From NCBI RefSeq assembly GCF_018449515.1, contig NZ_JAAVUQ010000046.1, forward strand, positions 1 through 61,989: a stretch of DNA of 61,989 nt. The letters are read 5' to 3'. The translations under genes were made by a program, and so were the position numbers. Of the stretch, positions 24,893-33,708 are shown piece after piece. Numbering within the stretch: position 1 is the first letter of the stretch; each line of letters opens with the position of its first letter. Under the pieces are notes generated by a model. It did no database searches and was not told where the DNA came from. It saw nothing but the letters and a program-made list of their open reading frames with translations. This DNA is from Caballeronia sp. dw_19. Its GTDB lineage: Bacteria > Pseudomonadota > Gammaproteobacteria > Burkholderiales > Burkholderiaceae.

Positions 24893-25975
24893 ATGTCGCT
24901 GGATTCGTACGTCACCCTCGGCCGCTCCGGCCTTCGCGTCAGTCCGTTTTGTCTCGGCACCATGACTTTCGGCGAAGACTGGGGCTGGGGATCGAGCCCC
25001 GCTGAAGCAGAAACCATCCTTGCGGAGTATCTCGACCGGGGCGGCAATTTCATCGATACCGCCAACATCTACACGGTGGGCCATTCCGAAAAGATCATCG
25101 GTGACTTCTTTGCGCGGCAAAAAGGCCGAAGGGATCGCACGGTCATTGCCACGAAGTTCTTCGGCAATCTGCATCGCGGAGATCCGAACGGTGGCGGGGC
25201 CGGGCGCAAGGCAATCGTCGAGCAATGCGAGGAATCGCTGCGCCGGTTGCAGACGGATTACATCGACCTGTACTGGATGCACAACTGGGACCGCACCGCG
25301 CCCATTGAAGAGACGATGCGCGCAATGGACGATCTCGTCAGCGCCGGCAAGGTGCGTTATCTGGGGTTCTCCGACGCGCCCGCCTGGAAGGTCGCGCAGG
25401 CGCAGATCATTGCGCAGTTCCGCGGGTGGACGCCGTTGATCGCGATGCAGATCGAATACTCCCTTTTGCAACGGACCGTGGAGGGAGAACTGACGCCGAT
25501 GGCGCAAGAGCTTGGCATCGGCGTGATGCCTTGGAGTCCTCTCAAGAACGGCTGGCTGTCGGGCAAATACAGCCGTGAGAATGTGAGTACCGTTGCGTCG
25601 GATCGCGGGTCTCTGGTCGGTTTGCCGGGCGAGAAGGATTTTCTGGTTATCGATGCGCTGATGGCCGTTGCCAAGGAAGTGAACGCTACTCCGGCGGCGG
25701 TTGCGCTTGCGTGGGTACAAAACCGTCCGGGCGTGACATCGACAATCCTTGGTGCACGCCGGATTGACCAGCTTCGGGCGAATCTCGCCGCGCTCGACCT
25801 CAAGCTGACCGACGCGCAGATCGCGACCCTCGACGAGGTATCGAAGCCCGTGCTCAACTTCCCCGCCGATCTCAACAGGGATCTTTCGCCGAGCTTTGCA
25901 TTTGCAGGCGCAACGGTCGACGGTCAGCGGACGACGGTCTTGCCCTTACTGTCCGAAAACGCGCCTCGATATTGA
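24893..25975 (+). CDS. Aldo/keto reductase
   Basis: A 360-residue NADPH-dependent oxidoreductase. The complete catalytic tetrad is visible: Asp55 and Tyr60 (NFIDTANIY), Lys88 (ATKFF) and His130 (YWMHNWD). The C-terminal cofactor loop (GARRIDQLRANLAAL) is present. It belongs to the YajO/Tas-like branch and should reduce aldehydes or ketones. It is divergent from an AraC_N regulator that probably controls it. A 13-nt triplicated repeat overlaps and follows the stop codon. Confidence 0.92.
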   Translation: MSLDSYVTLGRSGLRVSPFCLGTMTFGEDWGWGSSPAEAETILAEYLDRGGNFIDTANIYTVGHSEKIIGDFFARQKGRRDRTVIATKFFGNLHRGDPNGGGAGRKAIVEQCEESLRRLQTDYIDLYWMHNWDRTAPIEETMRAMDDLVSAGKVRYLGFSDAPAWKVAQAQIIAQFRGWTPLIAMQIEYSLLQRTVEGELTPMAQELGIGVMPWSPLKNGWLSGKYSRENVSTVASDRGSLVGLPGEKDFLVIDALMAVAKEVNATPAAVALAWVQNRPGVTSTILGARRIDQLRANLAALDLKLTDAQIATLDEVSKPVLNFPADLNRDLSPSFAFAGATVDGQRTTVLPLLSENAPRY

Positions 25976-26012
25976 AGGTGCGCGATGAAGGTACGCGATG
26001 AAGGTACGCGAG
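25974..26012. repeat. Three tandem 13-nt repeats at the end of the aldo/keto reductase gene
   Basis: Units GAAGGTGCGCGAT, GAAGGTACGCGAT and GAAGGTACGCGAG in direct succession, starting inside the stop codon of the reductase gene. This looks like slippage; no function is evident. Confidence 0.8.
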
Positions 26013-26103
26013 TAAGGGCGCCGGGGACTTGTGGTTTCAAACCTCGGCGCAGTAGATAGCCTTCCTTAAACAACGGTGAGCGACGATTTCCGAGGGCGAT
26101 TCA

Positions 26104-26128
26104 ATTTCGCAGACGCTGTCTGCGAAAT
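26104..26128. terminator. Bidirectional hairpin between convergent genes
   Basis: Perfect 11-bp stem ATTTCGCAGAC/GTCTGCGAAAT with a 3-nt loop, between the aldo/keto reductase (+) and GntR (-) genes. The A/T-rich stem ends give short U-tracts on both strands, so it can serve both. Confidence 0.7.
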
Positions 26129-26148
26129 CTTGCTTAGCGCGCAGCAAT

Positions 26149-26913
26149 TTAACCCGGCGGCAAGTCAGGCAGCGTGCCGCCTTCCGAGTGCGTGCGCAGC
26201 GTCGTCATGGTTCTCTCGGCCAGTACCGCATCGCGCTTGGCCAGCAAATGACCGCGCAGGATCGACGCCATGCGCTTGCCGTCGCGCGCTTCCAGCGCCT
26301 CGATCATCGCTTCGTGATCGCGGATCGCGCTGTCCCACTTCACCGTCTGGAAGTTGGACCGGAACCGTAATGCCTGCAGTCGCCGGTTCACCGATACATA
26401 GGTCTGCCGCAGCGCCGAATTACGCGCGGCGTCGTTGATCTTGTCGTGAATGGCCTGATTGCGGCTGTAATACCCCGACAGGTCGTTCTGTTCCCGGCAC
26501 GCCAGCATGGCGTAATGCAGCGCCTTGATTATGCTCAGTTCGGTGGACGTTATCCGCTCGCACGCGAGTTCGCCCGAGAACGCTTCCAGCCCGCTCATCA
26601 GTTCGAAAGTTTCGCGAATCTCCGCCTCGCTCATCTGCGACACCGACGCGCCCCGGTTCGGCAGGATGTCGATCAGTCCTTCGGACGCCAGCACCTTCAG
26701 CGCCTCACGCAACGGCGTGCGTGAAATGCCCAGCGTCTCGCACAACGTGCGTTCGTTGAGCTTCACGCCCGGCGCGAGCAAGCCCTCGACGATGAAATTG
26801 CGCAGATGCTCAACCACCGTGTCGTGCAGCCGTTGCCGCTCGACCTTGGGGAGCGTGGTCGCGATCTGCGCAATCTGTGCAATTTGCAAATCCGCCAAAT
26901 GTTCATTTTGCAT
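26149..26913 (-). CDS. GntR-family (FCD) regulator
   Basis: A 254-residue regulator: GntR HTH (about residues 28-90: TLCETLGISRTPLREALKVLA) and an FCD domain with the metal-binding His/Asp pattern (HDKIND; HEAMIEAL). It is divergent from the aminotransferase gene that opens a five-gene catabolic group, so it most likely represses that group. A 16-bp perfect palindrome lies just before the first gene of the group. Confidence 0.9.
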   Translation of the reverse strand: MQNEHLADLQIAQIAQIATTLPKVERQRLHDTVVEHLRNFIVEGLLAPGVKLNERTLCETLGISRTPLREALKVLASEGLIDILPNRGASVSQMSEAEIRETFELMSGLEAFSGELACERITSTELSIIKALHYAMLACREQNDLSGYYSRNQAIHDKINDAARNSALRQTYVSVNRRLQALRFRSNFQTVKWDSAIRDHEAMIEALEARDGKRMASILRGHLLAKRDAVLAERTMTTLRTHSEGGTLPDLPPG

Positions 26914-27040
26914 TCAATACCTCTACCCATTCTGTTGGCGCGATTTTACCGTACGACGCCGGCAAATTTGGAGGGACGGGTTTTCACCTAATAAAAACAA
27001 GCATTTATCGCTTCCGATCGTCGCGACGGTGCGATAAAGT

Positions 27041-27056
27041 ATTTTGCATGCAAAAT
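27041..27056. promoter_or_regulatory. 16-bp perfect palindrome, candidate GntR operator
   Basis: ATTTTGCATGCAAAAT, perfect and ending 14 bp before the aminotransferase start codon. A related imperfect site (ATTTTGCATTCAAT) overlaps the start region of the GntR gene (about 26905-26918). The position between promoter and start fits repression by the divergent GntR protein. Confidence 0.6.
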
Positions 27057-27070
27057 TCAAAGGACGCATC

Positions 27071-28291
27071 ATGTTAAAGCTGGATTTCCATCCCGCCGGT
27101 CGCCATTTCCTGCAAATTCCCGGCCCCAGCCCGGTCCCGGACCGCATTCTACGGGCAATGAGTTACCCGACGATCGATCATCGCGGGCCGGAATTCGGTG
27201 CGTTGGGCCTGAAGGTCCTGGACGGCATCAAGGCCATCTTCAAGACCGCGCAACCGGTCGTGATCTATCCGTCCTCGGGCACGGGCGCATGGGAAGCGGC
27301 GCTTTGCAACACGCTCAGCCCCGGCGACACCGTGCTGATGTTCGAGACCGGCCACTTCGCGACGCTCTGGAAAAAGATGGCCGAAAACCTCGGACTGAAA
27401 CCGGAATTCCTGGGGCTGCCCGGCATCGAGGGATGGCGGCGCGGCGTGCAGGCGGACATGATCGAAGCGCGTTTGCGCGAAGACTCGCAGCACACGATCA
27501 AGGCGGTTTGCGTCGTGCATAACGAAACCTCGACGGGCGTTACATCGGACATTGCAGCCGTGCGGCGCGCGATCGATGCGGCGGGTCATCCGGCGCTGTT
27601 TCTCGTCGATACCATCTCGGGCCTCGCGTCCGCGGATTATCGGCATGACGAATGGGGTGTGGACGTCACCGTGTCGGGGTCGCAAAAAGGCTTGATGCTG
27701 CCGCCCGGGATCAGCTTCAACGCGGTTTCGCAGAAGGCGATCAAGGCAAGCAAGGACGCCAGGTTGCCGCGCGCGTTCTGGGCGTGGGACGAGATCATCG
27801 AGATGAACAAGAGCGGGTACTGGCCGTACACGCCGAACACCAATTTGTTGTACGGCTTGTCCGAAGCGCTCGAGATGCTCGGTGACGAAGGACTCGACCA
27901 GGTCTTTGCCCGGCATCAAAGACTCGCTGCCGCTTGCCGTGCCGCGGTCAACGCATGGGGACTCGAGATCCAGTGCGCCGACCCGGCCGTTTATTCACCG
28001 GTGCTGACAGGCGTGATGACGCCCGAAGGAGTCGACGCGGACGCGATCCGCAAGACGATCTACGAGCACTTCGATATGTCGCTCGGCACGGGCCTCGGCA
28101 AGCTGAAGGGCCGCATGTTCCGCATCGGGCATCTGGGTGATTGCAACGACCTCACGCTGATGGCCACGCTCGCAGGCTGTGAAATGGGCCTCAAGTTGTC
28201 CGGCGTGAAGCTTGCGGGCAGCGGCGTCCTGGCGGCAATGGACCACCTGACGAGCCACACCGCAGCACCGGCATTGAAGGCGGCGGCGTGA
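27071..28291 (+). CDS. PLP-dependent aminotransferase, serine-glyoxylate type (class V)
   Basis: A 406-residue class V aminotransferase of the SgaA/AGXT group, with GPSPVPDRIL at the N-terminus, YPSSGTGAWEAA (PLP phosphate site) and VSGSQKGLMLPPG with the Schiff-base Lys near residue 203. Relatives transfer amino groups from serine, alanine or ureidoglycine to glyoxylate or pyruvate. It is the first gene of the GntR-controlled group. Start at 27071 with AAGGA upstream. Its neighbours deal with 2-hydroxyacids and CoA thioesters, so glyoxylate or hydroxypyruvate metabolism is a reasonable guess, not shown. Confidence 0.88.
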   Translation: MLKLDFHPAGRHFLQIPGPSPVPDRILRAMSYPTIDHRGPEFGALGLKVLDGIKAIFKTAQPVVIYPSSGTGAWEAALCNTLSPGDTVLMFETGHFATLWKKMAENLGLKPEFLGLPGIEGWRRGVQADMIEARLREDSQHTIKAVCVVHNETSTGVTSDIAAVRRAIDAAGHPALFLVDTISGLASADYRHDEWGVDVTVSGSQKGLMLPPGISFNAVSQKAIKASKDARLPRAFWAWDEIIEMNKSGYWPYTPNTNLLYGLSEALEMLGDEGLDQVFARHQRLAAACRAAVNAWGLEIQCADPAVYSPVLTGVMTPEGVDADAIRKTIYEHFDMSLGTGLGKLKGRMFRIGHLGDCNDLTLMATLAGCEMGLKLSGVKLAGSGVLAAMDHLTSHTAAPALKAAA

Positions 28292-28345
28292 CATCTTCAG
28301 GTAAGCATGAGTAATCCTTACTAAATCAACCGCGCGTAGACGCCG

Positions 28346-31300
28346 ATGCTGACTAAATCCTCCGAAGCACTCGTCCAGCCGATCCACTTGATGCCGGCCT
28401 CGGCGAGCGCCACGCTGTCGCCGCTGGCCATGCGCCTGCGCCAGGAGTTGAAGGGCGATGTGCTGTTCGACCGGGCGGCGCGCGGACGCTACGCGACGGA
28501 TGCATCGATCTATCAGATCATGCCGCTGGGCGCAGTCGTGCCGAAAGACCAGGCCGACTTGCTGCTCGCTTTGGAGATTGCACGCAACGCACGGGTTCCC
28601 GTGCTCGCACGCGGTGCCGGAACGAGCCAGTGCGGGCAAACGATTGGCGAAGCGCTGGTTATCGATACAAGCAAGTGGCTCAACAATATCGTCCACTTCG
28701 ACCGTGAGGCGCGCACCGTAACGGTGGAGCCGGGCGTGGTGCTCGACCATCTGAACGCGTGGCTGAAACCGCACGGCTTGTGGTTTCCCGTCGATGTATC
28801 GACCAGCGCGCAATGCACGATCGGCGGCATGGCGGGCAACAACTCGTGCGGCTCGCGGTCGATGGAATACGGGATCATGGTGCACAACGTGGCGTCTATT
28901 GACGCCGTGCTGGCCGATGGTCATCAAGCTACGTTCGCGGCATTGCGTGCAATGTCATCCGACTCCCGCACGCGTTCGCTGGTCGAAGGCGTGCAGCGCA
29001 TAGCGCAACGCGAACGCGATGAAATCCGCGAGCAGGTGCCGAAGGTATTGCGGCGCGTGGCGGGCTACAACATCGATCTCTTCGATTGCCAGAGCCCCTT
29101 GCCCTTCAGCGCCGACGGCGAGCCGAATCTCGCGCAGTTACTGGTGGGCTCCGAAGGCACGCTTGCGTTCAGCCGGCAACTCACGCTGAAACTGTGGCCG
29201 TTGCCCGAGCACAAGACGCTTGGTGTCGTGAACTTTCCCACGTTCTACGACGCAATGGACATGACGCAGCACATCGTCAAGCTGGGACCGGTCGCGGTGG
29301 AACTGGTCGACCGCACGATGATCGACCTGTCGATGTCCAATCCGGCGTTCCGTCCGGTGATCGAACGTGCACTGGTCGGCCAGCCGCAAGCCGTGTTACT
29401 GGTCGAATTCGCCGGTGCGGACAAGGCCGTGCAACTCGCGAAGCTTGCGCAACTCGTGGAACTGGTGGGCGATCTGGGCTTGCCGGGCTCGGTGGTCGAG
29501 ATGCCCGACGCCACGCAACAAAAGGCCCTGTGGGAAGTACGCAAGGCCGGCCTGAACATCATGATGAGCATGAAGGGCGACGGCAAGCCGGTCTCGTTCA
29601 TCGAAGATTGCGCGGTGCCGCTCGAACATCTCGCGCAGTACACCACGCGCCTCACCGAGGTTTTCCACAAGCACGACACCGAAGGCACCTGGTACGCGCA
29701 CGCGAGCGTCGGGACGCTACATGTGCGGCCGATTCTTGATATGCGTCGCACCGGCGCGCAGAAGATGCGGGCGATTGCAGAGGAAGCATCGGCTTTGGTG
29801 CGCGAATACAAGGGCGCTTATTCAGGCGAACACGGCGACGGTTTGTGCCGCGGCGAATGGGTCGCGTGGCAATACGGACCGCGTCTCAACGAGGCATTCC
29901 GCGAGATCAAGACGCTCTTCGATCCCGAGAATCGCATGAGCCCGGATCGCATCGTAAATCCGCCGAAGATGGACGACGCGACGAACTTTCGTTTCACGCC
30001 GACGTACCGCGAACGTGAGATCGCGACGCAACTCGATTGGTCGCAATGGAACGTGACACGCGATCCGTTGACGGGTGTCGAGACCGGGCGGGGAACGGGC
30101 GACGATCGCACCGGCGGGCTCGCGAAGGCTGTCGAGATGTGCAACAACAACGGCCATTGCCGCAAGTTCGATGCAGGCACGATGTGCCCGAGCTATCGCA
30201 TCACCAAGGACGAACAGCATGTCACGCGGGGCCGCGCGAACACGCTGCGGCTCGCAATCAGCGGGCAACTCGGTGAGGGCGGCCTTGCAAGCCAGGACGT
30301 GAAGGATGTGCTGGACCTGTGCGTATCGTGCAAGGGCTGCAAGCGTGATTGCCCGACGGGCGTTGACATGGCGAAGATCAAGATTGAAGCGCGCGCGGCG
30401 TGGACGTCGGCGAATGGACTGCGCATGCGTGACCGGCTGGTCGCCTTCCTGCCGCGTTATGCGCCGTATGCGAGCCGCATGCCGTCGTTGTTCGGATCGG
30501 TCGAGCGCTTGCCGCGTTTCGCCGGCTGGTTGAAGACGCGCCTTGGGCTTGCGCCGCAACGCTCGTTTCCGCATTTCACGAAGTCGTTTTTATCGACGGC
30601 GGTGCAACCCTTGCCACCCGCGCAGGGCGACAAGGAAGTGCTGCTTTTCGTCGATACCTTCAACAACTATATGGAACCCGACAACGCCCGTGCCGCGAAG
30701 CGTGTGCTCGAGGCGGCGGGCTACACGGTTCATCTGAACGTGAAGGCGGGAGAGCGGCCGCTGTGTTGCGGGCGCACGTTCCTGTCGGCTGGACGAGTCG
30801 ACGAAGCGAAGGCTGAAGCGCGCCGCACGCTGGACACATTGCGGCCTTATATAGAACGCGGAGTGCCGGTTGTTGGCCTTGAACCATCGTGCCTGCTTTC
30901 TTTCCGCGATGAATTCCTCGACTACGGTTATGGCGATGAAGCGCGCAAGCTCTCGCAGTCATCGTTCTTGTTCGAGGAGTTCCTGGTCCGCGAGAAAGAG
31001 GCCGGACGCCTGCGGCTTTCGCTCAAACCCCTCGCTCAGCCGAAGGCACTGGTTCACGGTCACTGCCATCAGAAGGCCTTTGATGTGTTTCGTCCCGTGC
31101 AGGCTGTGCTCGGCTGGATTCCTCAGCTAGAGGTCTCGGTAGTCGAATCGTCGTGTTGCGGCATGGCCGGGAGTTTTGGTTACGAAGCGGAGCACTACGA
31201 AGCATCGAAGGCGATGGCGGAGTTGTCGCTGCTGCCGGCTGTGCGGAAGGCACGAAAGGCACAGGACGCGGTGATAGTCGCCGACGGCACCAGTTGCCGT

Positions 31301-31378
31301 CATCAGATAGCGGACGGCACGGATGCAAAGGCGCTGCATGTCGCGCAGGTATTGGCCGCTGCGCTCAGGGAATATTGA
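28346..31378 (+). CDS. FAD/Fe-S 2-hydroxyacid dehydrogenase (YdiJ/D-lactate or D-2-hydroxyglutarate type)
   Basis: A 1010-residue fused oxidoreductase. Domain order: FAD-binding_4 (about 50-280; ARGAGTSQCG and GGMAGNNSCGSRS), FAD-oxidase C-terminal domain (GEHGDG near residue 495), a 4Fe-4S region (Cys599 onward and the classic Cys659, Cys662, Cys665, Cys669), and two CCG heterodisulfide-reductase-like modules (PLCCGR, SSCCGMAG). Relatives oxidise D-2-hydroxyacids such as D-lactate, D-2-hydroxyglutarate or glycolate and pass electrons to the respiratory chain. It lies 54 bp after the aminotransferase gene. The exact acid is not readable from sequence. Confidence 0.9.
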   Translation: MLTKSSEALVQPIHLMPASASATLSPLAMRLRQELKGDVLFDRAARGRYATDASIYQIMPLGAVVPKDQADLLLALEIARNARVPVLARGAGTSQCGQTIGEALVIDTSKWLNNIVHFDREARTVTVEPGVVLDHLNAWLKPHGLWFPVDVSTSAQCTIGGMAGNNSCGSRSMEYGIMVHNVASIDAVLADGHQATFAALRAMSSDSRTRSLVEGVQRIAQRERDEIREQVPKVLRRVAGYNIDLFDCQSPLPFSADGEPNLAQLLVGSEGTLAFSRQLTLKLWPLPEHKTLGVVNFPTFYDAMDMTQHIVKLGPVAVELVDRTMIDLSMSNPAFRPVIERALVGQPQAVLLVEFAGADKAVQLAKLAQLVELVGDLGLPGSVVEMPDATQQKALWEVRKAGLNIMMSMKGDGKPVSFIEDCAVPLEHLAQYTTRLTEVFHKHDTEGTWYAHASVGTLHVRPILDMRRTGAQKMRAIAEEASALVREYKGAYSGEHGDGLCRGEWVAWQYGPRLNEAFREIKTLFDPENRMSPDRIVNPPKMDDATNFRFTPTYREREIATQLDWSQWNVTRDPLTGVETGRGTGDDRTGGLAKAVEMCNNNGHCRKFDAGTMCPSYRITKDEQHVTRGRANTLRLAISGQLGEGGLASQDVKDVLDLCVSCKGCKRDCPTGVDMAKIKIEARAAWTSANGLRMRDRLVAFLPRYAPYASRMPSLFGSVERLPRFAGWLKTRLGLAPQRSFPHFTKSFLSTAVQPLPPAQGDKEVLLFVDTFNNYMEPDNARAAKRVLEAAGYTVHLNVKAGERPLCCGRTFLSAGRVDEAKAEARRTLDTLRPYIERGVPVVGLEPSCLLSFRDEFLDYGYGDEARKLSQSSFLFEEFLVREKEAGRLRLSLKPLAQPKALVHGHCHQKAFDVFRPVQAVLGWIPQLEVSVVESSCCGMAGSFGYEAEHYEASKAMAELSLLPAVRKARKAQDAVIVADGTSCRHQIADGTDAKALHVAQVLAAALREY

Positions 31379-31437
31379 CCCGCACGGGTTCACATAAACA
31401 GCGGACGGCGTCACGTTCCGCGACACTGGAGACCAGT

Positions 31438-31494
31438 ATGGCACGACCGCGCAAACCCAGGATTCGGCAGATCGCTTTAACGTCCATTCAGTAA
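31438..31494 (+). other. 18-codon reading frame with ribosome site
   Basis: ATG preceded by GGAGA, encoding MARPRKPRIRQIALTSIQ, in the gap between the dehydrogenase and MFS genes. The first residues resemble the start of LacI/IclR-like regulators, but the frame stops after 18 codons. It may be a leader peptide, a decayed regulator start or chance. Confidence 0.25.
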
Positions 31495-31577
31495 AGCCTT
31501 ATCGAAGTTCCGGATGCAGTTCGCTTCGGGCGCCCATGAGCGCCGGGATGAAGCACGCACTACTCAAGGAGACGATG

Positions 31578-32876
31578 ATGTTCCGTCGAGCTACGACGCG
31601 CGTTCTGTTGCTGCTGTGCGCAATGTATTTCATCACCTATGTCGACCGTGTCAACGTCAGTACCGCCGCCTCGCAGTTCGGCGCGGAACTGCACTTGTCG
31701 CATGTCGAGATCGGCTTTGTTTTTTCTGCATTTGCTTATCCGTATCTCGTGTTCCAGATTATTGGCGGATGGGTGGGGGACCGCTTCGGGCCGCGTCGGA
31801 CGCTTGCCGTCTGCGCCGTGATCTGGGCGGGCGCCACGATCATGACCGGGCTGGCCGGCGGGTTTGTATCGCTGATCATTGCGCGCTTGTTGCTCGGACT
31901 GGGCGAGGGCGCCACGTTTCCTACCGCGACCCGCGCCATGTCGAACTGGATGCCCGCTGACAAACGCGGCTTCGCGCAAGGGACCACGCATGCCGCCTCG
32001 CGTATTGGCAATGCGGTGGCGCCGCCATTGATCGTCTGGTTGATGATCGCGACGAGCTGGCGCGGTGCTTTTATTGTGACGGGGATCATCAGTTTTCTGT
32101 GGGCGATTGTCTGGATCTTCTATTTCCGCGACAACCCCCGTGACCACAAGCGCATTACCGCCGATGAGTGCGCCACGCTGTCCTCGTTCTCCGGAGTCAA
32201 GCAGCGAGTACCGGTGCCATGGCGTGCGCTGCTGGGACGGATGGCGCCGGTTACCGCCGTGTACTTTTGCTACGGCTGGGTGTTGTGGCTTTTCCTCGGC
32301 TGGATTCCGCAGTACTTTCTCCACAACTATCACATGGAGTTGGGGAAGTCGGCGCTGTTCGCATCGGGCGTTTTCTTTGCCGGCGTGCTTGGCGACTGGC
32401 TCGGAGGCTCGGTCACGGACCGCATTCTGCGACGCAGCGGCAACCTGCGCATGGCTCGCAATGTGATGGTCGGCGTCTGCATGCTCCTGACGCTGCTGTC
32501 GCTCGCGCCCATCATGCTGGTGTCCAACATGTCGATCACGTTGGCCGCGGTTTGCCTGAGCGGCGGGTTCTTCTTCAACGAGATGACGATCGGACCCATG
32601 TGGGCCGTGCCGATGGACATCGCGCCGAAGCACGCCGGCACCGCGAGCGGCATCATGAATTCGGGTTCTGCGCTGGCCGCGATTATCAGTCCGGTGGTCG
32701 GCGGTTTCCTGATCGACAGGACCGGAAACTGGAACCTGCCTTTCACGGTTTCCATGATCCTCATGGGTCTCGGCATTGTGCTCTCGTTCACCATGCGGCC
32801 GGATCGGGTGCTGGACGTTGATGTTGCGGGCGCAGAAGGAAAGGAAGGCGCTGAGCCGGCGAGGAAATTTGTCTAG
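31578..32876 (+). CDS. MFS transporter, anion:cation symporter (ACS) type
   Basis: A 432-residue 12-helix carrier of the ACS family (tartrate, galactarate, phthalate and similar acids). It shows YFITYVDRVNVSTAA in helix 1, GGWVGDRFGPRR in the first loop, and GLGEGATFPTATRAMSNWMP, the ACS signature, near residue 115. It lies within the GntR-controlled group and should import its organic-acid substrate. The second of two adjacent ATGs (31578) is 5 bp from a strong AAGGAGA site and is preferred over 31575. Confidence 0.88.
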   Translation: MFRRATTRVLLLLCAMYFITYVDRVNVSTAASQFGAELHLSHVEIGFVFSAFAYPYLVFQIIGGWVGDRFGPRRTLAVCAVIWAGATIMTGLAGGFVSLIIARLLLGLGEGATFPTATRAMSNWMPADKRGFAQGTTHAASRIGNAVAPPLIVWLMIATSWRGAFIVTGIISFLWAIVWIFYFRDNPRDHKRITADECATLSSFSGVKQRVPVPWRALLGRMAPVTAVYFCYGWVLWLFLGWIPQYFLHNYHMELGKSALFASGVFFAGVLGDWLGGSVTDRILRRSGNLRMARNVMVGVCMLLTLLSLAPIMLVSNMSITLAAVCLSGGFFFNEMTIGPMWAVPMDIAPKHAGTASGIMNSGSALAAIISPVVGGFLIDRTGNWNLPFTVSMILMGLGIVLSFTMRPDRVLDVDVAGAEGKEGAEPARKFV

Positions 32877-32924
32877 AAGCGCGCGCGGGCCGGACGCGGT
32901 TATTTTCTTTTTCCAGGAGACGAT

Positions 32925-33707
32925 GTGGCTGAACCATCCATCTTGATCGAACGCGAGGCGGGCATCGCGACGGTTGTCATCGACCGGCCCGCGAAGCTCA
33001 ACGCAATGACCAAGCCGCTCTGGCAGTCACTGGGCGAAACCATTGATGCGCTCTCCGCCGACGACACCATCCGCTGCATCATCCTTCGCGGCGCCGGCGA
33101 GAAAGCCTTCTCGCCGGGCAATGACATAGCCGAGTTCCGCACCGATCGCTCCAACGTCGAACAAGCCCGCACTTATGGGGCGATCATGCATCTCACGTTG
33201 AGAGCGCTGGGTGCATGCAGGCATCCGATTGTCGCGATGATTCACGGCATCTGCGTGGGGGGCGGACTCGAGATTGCGGCCATGTGCGATCTGCGTATCT
33301 GCGGAGAATCCAGCCGCTTTGGCGTGCCGATCAAGAACCTCGGCCTGGTGATGGCGCATGCGGAACTCGATGCCCTCGTACAACTCGCGGGTCCCGCCGT
33401 CGCGCTCGAAATCCTGCTGGAAGGGCGCATCTTTGGGGCGCAGGAGGCATTAGCCAAGGGGTTGGTTACGCGGGTCGTAACTGACGATCAGGTCACCGCC
33501 GAAACGCTTGCGACGGCGGTCCGGATTGCGGAGGGTGCGCCTTTGGTCGCGCGCTGGCACAAGCAGTTCGTGAAGCGTGCGATGAACCCGGCGCCGCTCA
33601 CATCCGAGGAACGTGATGAAGGTTTCGCGTGCTTTGGCACGGAGGACTTTCGCACGGGTTATCAAGCTTTCCTCGACAAGGTCAAACCGGAATTCAAGGG
33701 GCGTTGA
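32925..33707 (+). CDS. Enoyl-CoA hydratase/isomerase-family protein (crotonase)
   Basis: A 260-residue crotonase with the CoA-binding segments RPAKLNAM and AFSPGNDIAEF and the oxyanion loop GICVGGGLEIA. Translation starts at GTG, 6 bp after AGGAGA. Odd: where classical hydratases have the catalytic Glu in a PExxLG motif, this protein reads VPIKNLG, so that Glu is missing; the second Glu position (ALEILLEG) is present. It may be an isomerase, hydrolase or decarboxylase rather than a hydratase. It abuts the CoA-transferase gene. Confidence 0.88.
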   Translation: MAEPSILIEREAGIATVVIDRPAKLNAMTKPLWQSLGETIDALSADDTIRCIILRGAGEKAFSPGNDIAEFRTDRSNVEQARTYGAIMHLTLRALGACRHPIVAMIHGICVGGGLEIAAMCDLRICGESSRFGVPIKNLGLVMAHAELDALVQLAGPAVALEILLEGRIFGAQEALAKGLVTRVVTDDQVTAETLATAVRIAEGAPLVARWHKQFVKRAMNPAPLTSEERDEGFACFGTEDFRTGYQAFLDKVKPEFKGR

Positions 33708-33708
33708 A

